Source: Sinorhizobium sp. 6-70 (lineage in GTDB: Bacteria; Pseudomonadota; Alphaproteobacteria; Rhizobiales; Rhizobiaceae). From it: DNA of 64,000 bases. A program made the position numbers and the translations under genes. Below are positions 63,615-64,000 of this stretch, piece after piece (position 1 is the stretch's first letter; every line of letters begins with the position of its first letter). The notes beneath the pieces were generated by a model. That model saw only the letters and a program-made list of their open reading frames with translations, searched no databases and had not been told where the DNA came from. Location: positions 79,695 through 143,694 of the forward strand of contig NZ_JASKLS010000018.1 in the NCBI RefSeq assembly GCF_030124375.1, written 5' to 3'.

Positions 63615-63962
63615 GTCAGACGTCCTGCGAAATTCGTATGCTCGTCATCGGCCGACTCCTGTGTTCTCGCTAAGGCGTCTGCGAGACTAAGCATCGCGCC
63701 CAATGCGCCACCGAATGATACCTCGAAGATGGTAAAAACGGAAAGTCTGCGCGACCATGATGAGAACGTCACATGACCGTTCGCCGTCTTGGCGACGGCT
63801 CAAGACTGGTATTCCCAGCGCTGCCGAGCGGCCGCTTCCAGGATCAGAGTTCGATCTAGCGAACGACCGAAATGGAGGCGCATAGCCGCTCGATCGAACT
63901 GCAAGAACCAGGAACATTTTCCCCAAGAGGCACGGCCCCGCTGGTTGCGGGACCGCACTCGC
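63615..63962. other. 348-base gap
   Basis: No supported gene; open frames here are Arg/Ser-rich. Ends at the stop codon of the second recombinase-like gene. Confidence 0.45.
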
Positions 63963-64000
63963 TCAAATCTCTGTATGCTCCGCTAGTTCCAGCGCATCCT
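63963..64000 (-). CDS. second tyrosine recombinase, C-terminal tail (partial at window edge)
   Basis: Minus-strand reading from the edge gives DALELAEHTEI then TGA at 63965-63963. The recombinase at 61109 ends DALLLAERTEI-TGA, so 9 of 11 residues match and the stop position is the same. A paralogous recombinase therefore almost certainly continues beyond the window in the same orientation. Confidence 0.6.
   Translation of the reverse strand, partial: DALELAEHTEI

Noticed and set aside
63687..63926. 79-codon minus-strand frame near the right edge
   Set aside because: Arg/Ser-rich and without ribosome-binding site or family; more likely spurious.

Overview
This is a chromosomal window from a Sinorhizobium/Ensifer-type alphaproteobacterium, close to S. 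meliloti or S. medicae. The evidence is high GC, zwf-pgl-edd, a phasin, the CbrA kinase, the FbpA/RirA pair, a RsiA2/RsiB2-type general stress pair, and nine copies of a palindromic repeat matching the rhizobial RIME1 element. Gene order from zwf to the stress pair matches what I remember of the S. meliloti chromosome; that is recollection, not a search.

Layout. 1-3.6 kb: Entner-Doudoroff operon zwf-pgl-edd on the minus strand, edd running off the left edge. 3.7-7.8 kb: gamma-glutamylputrescine oxidase and synthetase genes, then a divergent HI0933/YhiN-type flavoprotein. 8.0-17 kb: small membrane proteins, a chemoreceptor with a very long periplasmic domain, a LysR regulator, isocitrate lyase (aceA) opposite an ScfR/RamB-type regulator, and a fatty-acid desaturase. 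17.3-21.4 kb: putrescine-type ABC importer potFGHI. 21.5-31.6 kb: an AsmA-like protein, acetoacetyl-CoA synthetase, an FbpB-like iron permease, the CbrA kinase and a phasin. 31.8-33.6 kb: tRNA-His and an RTX-type secreted protein that looks inserted. 33.8-41.7 kb: LysR/iolA, a DUF898 protein and an M48 protease, fbpA, rirA, a single-domain response regulator and a LuxR protein. 42.3-47.6 kb: dipeptide importer dppABCDF. 47.9-57 kb: RidA, small stress-type membrane proteins, an AI-2E transporter, the PhyR-type RsiB2 and NepR-type RsiA2, CsbD, DUF1328, UPF0114, a FAD oxidoreductase and MgtC. 57-64 kb: an accessory end with HxlR/SDR genes, a tyrosine recombinase, an acetyltransferase, an unknown protein and the tail of a second, related recombinase.

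How the genes fit together. Several themes recur: carbon and storage metabolism (Entner-Doudoroff, glyoxylate entry, acetoacetate activation, phasin), polyamine use (Pot importer plus gamma-glutamyl pathway), iron (FbpA, FbpB-like permease, RirA), and general stress. Four exact GGAAC-N16/17-CGTT (EcfG/RpoE2-type) promoters lie within 5 kb around rsiA2/rsiB2, each 30-35 bases before a small gene. This makes the segment look like a compact stress-regulon island, although no sigma-factor gene is present in the window.

Limits. Names come from motif reading and memory of families. Starts were chosen from ribosome-binding sites and family lengths. No similarity search or folding program was run.
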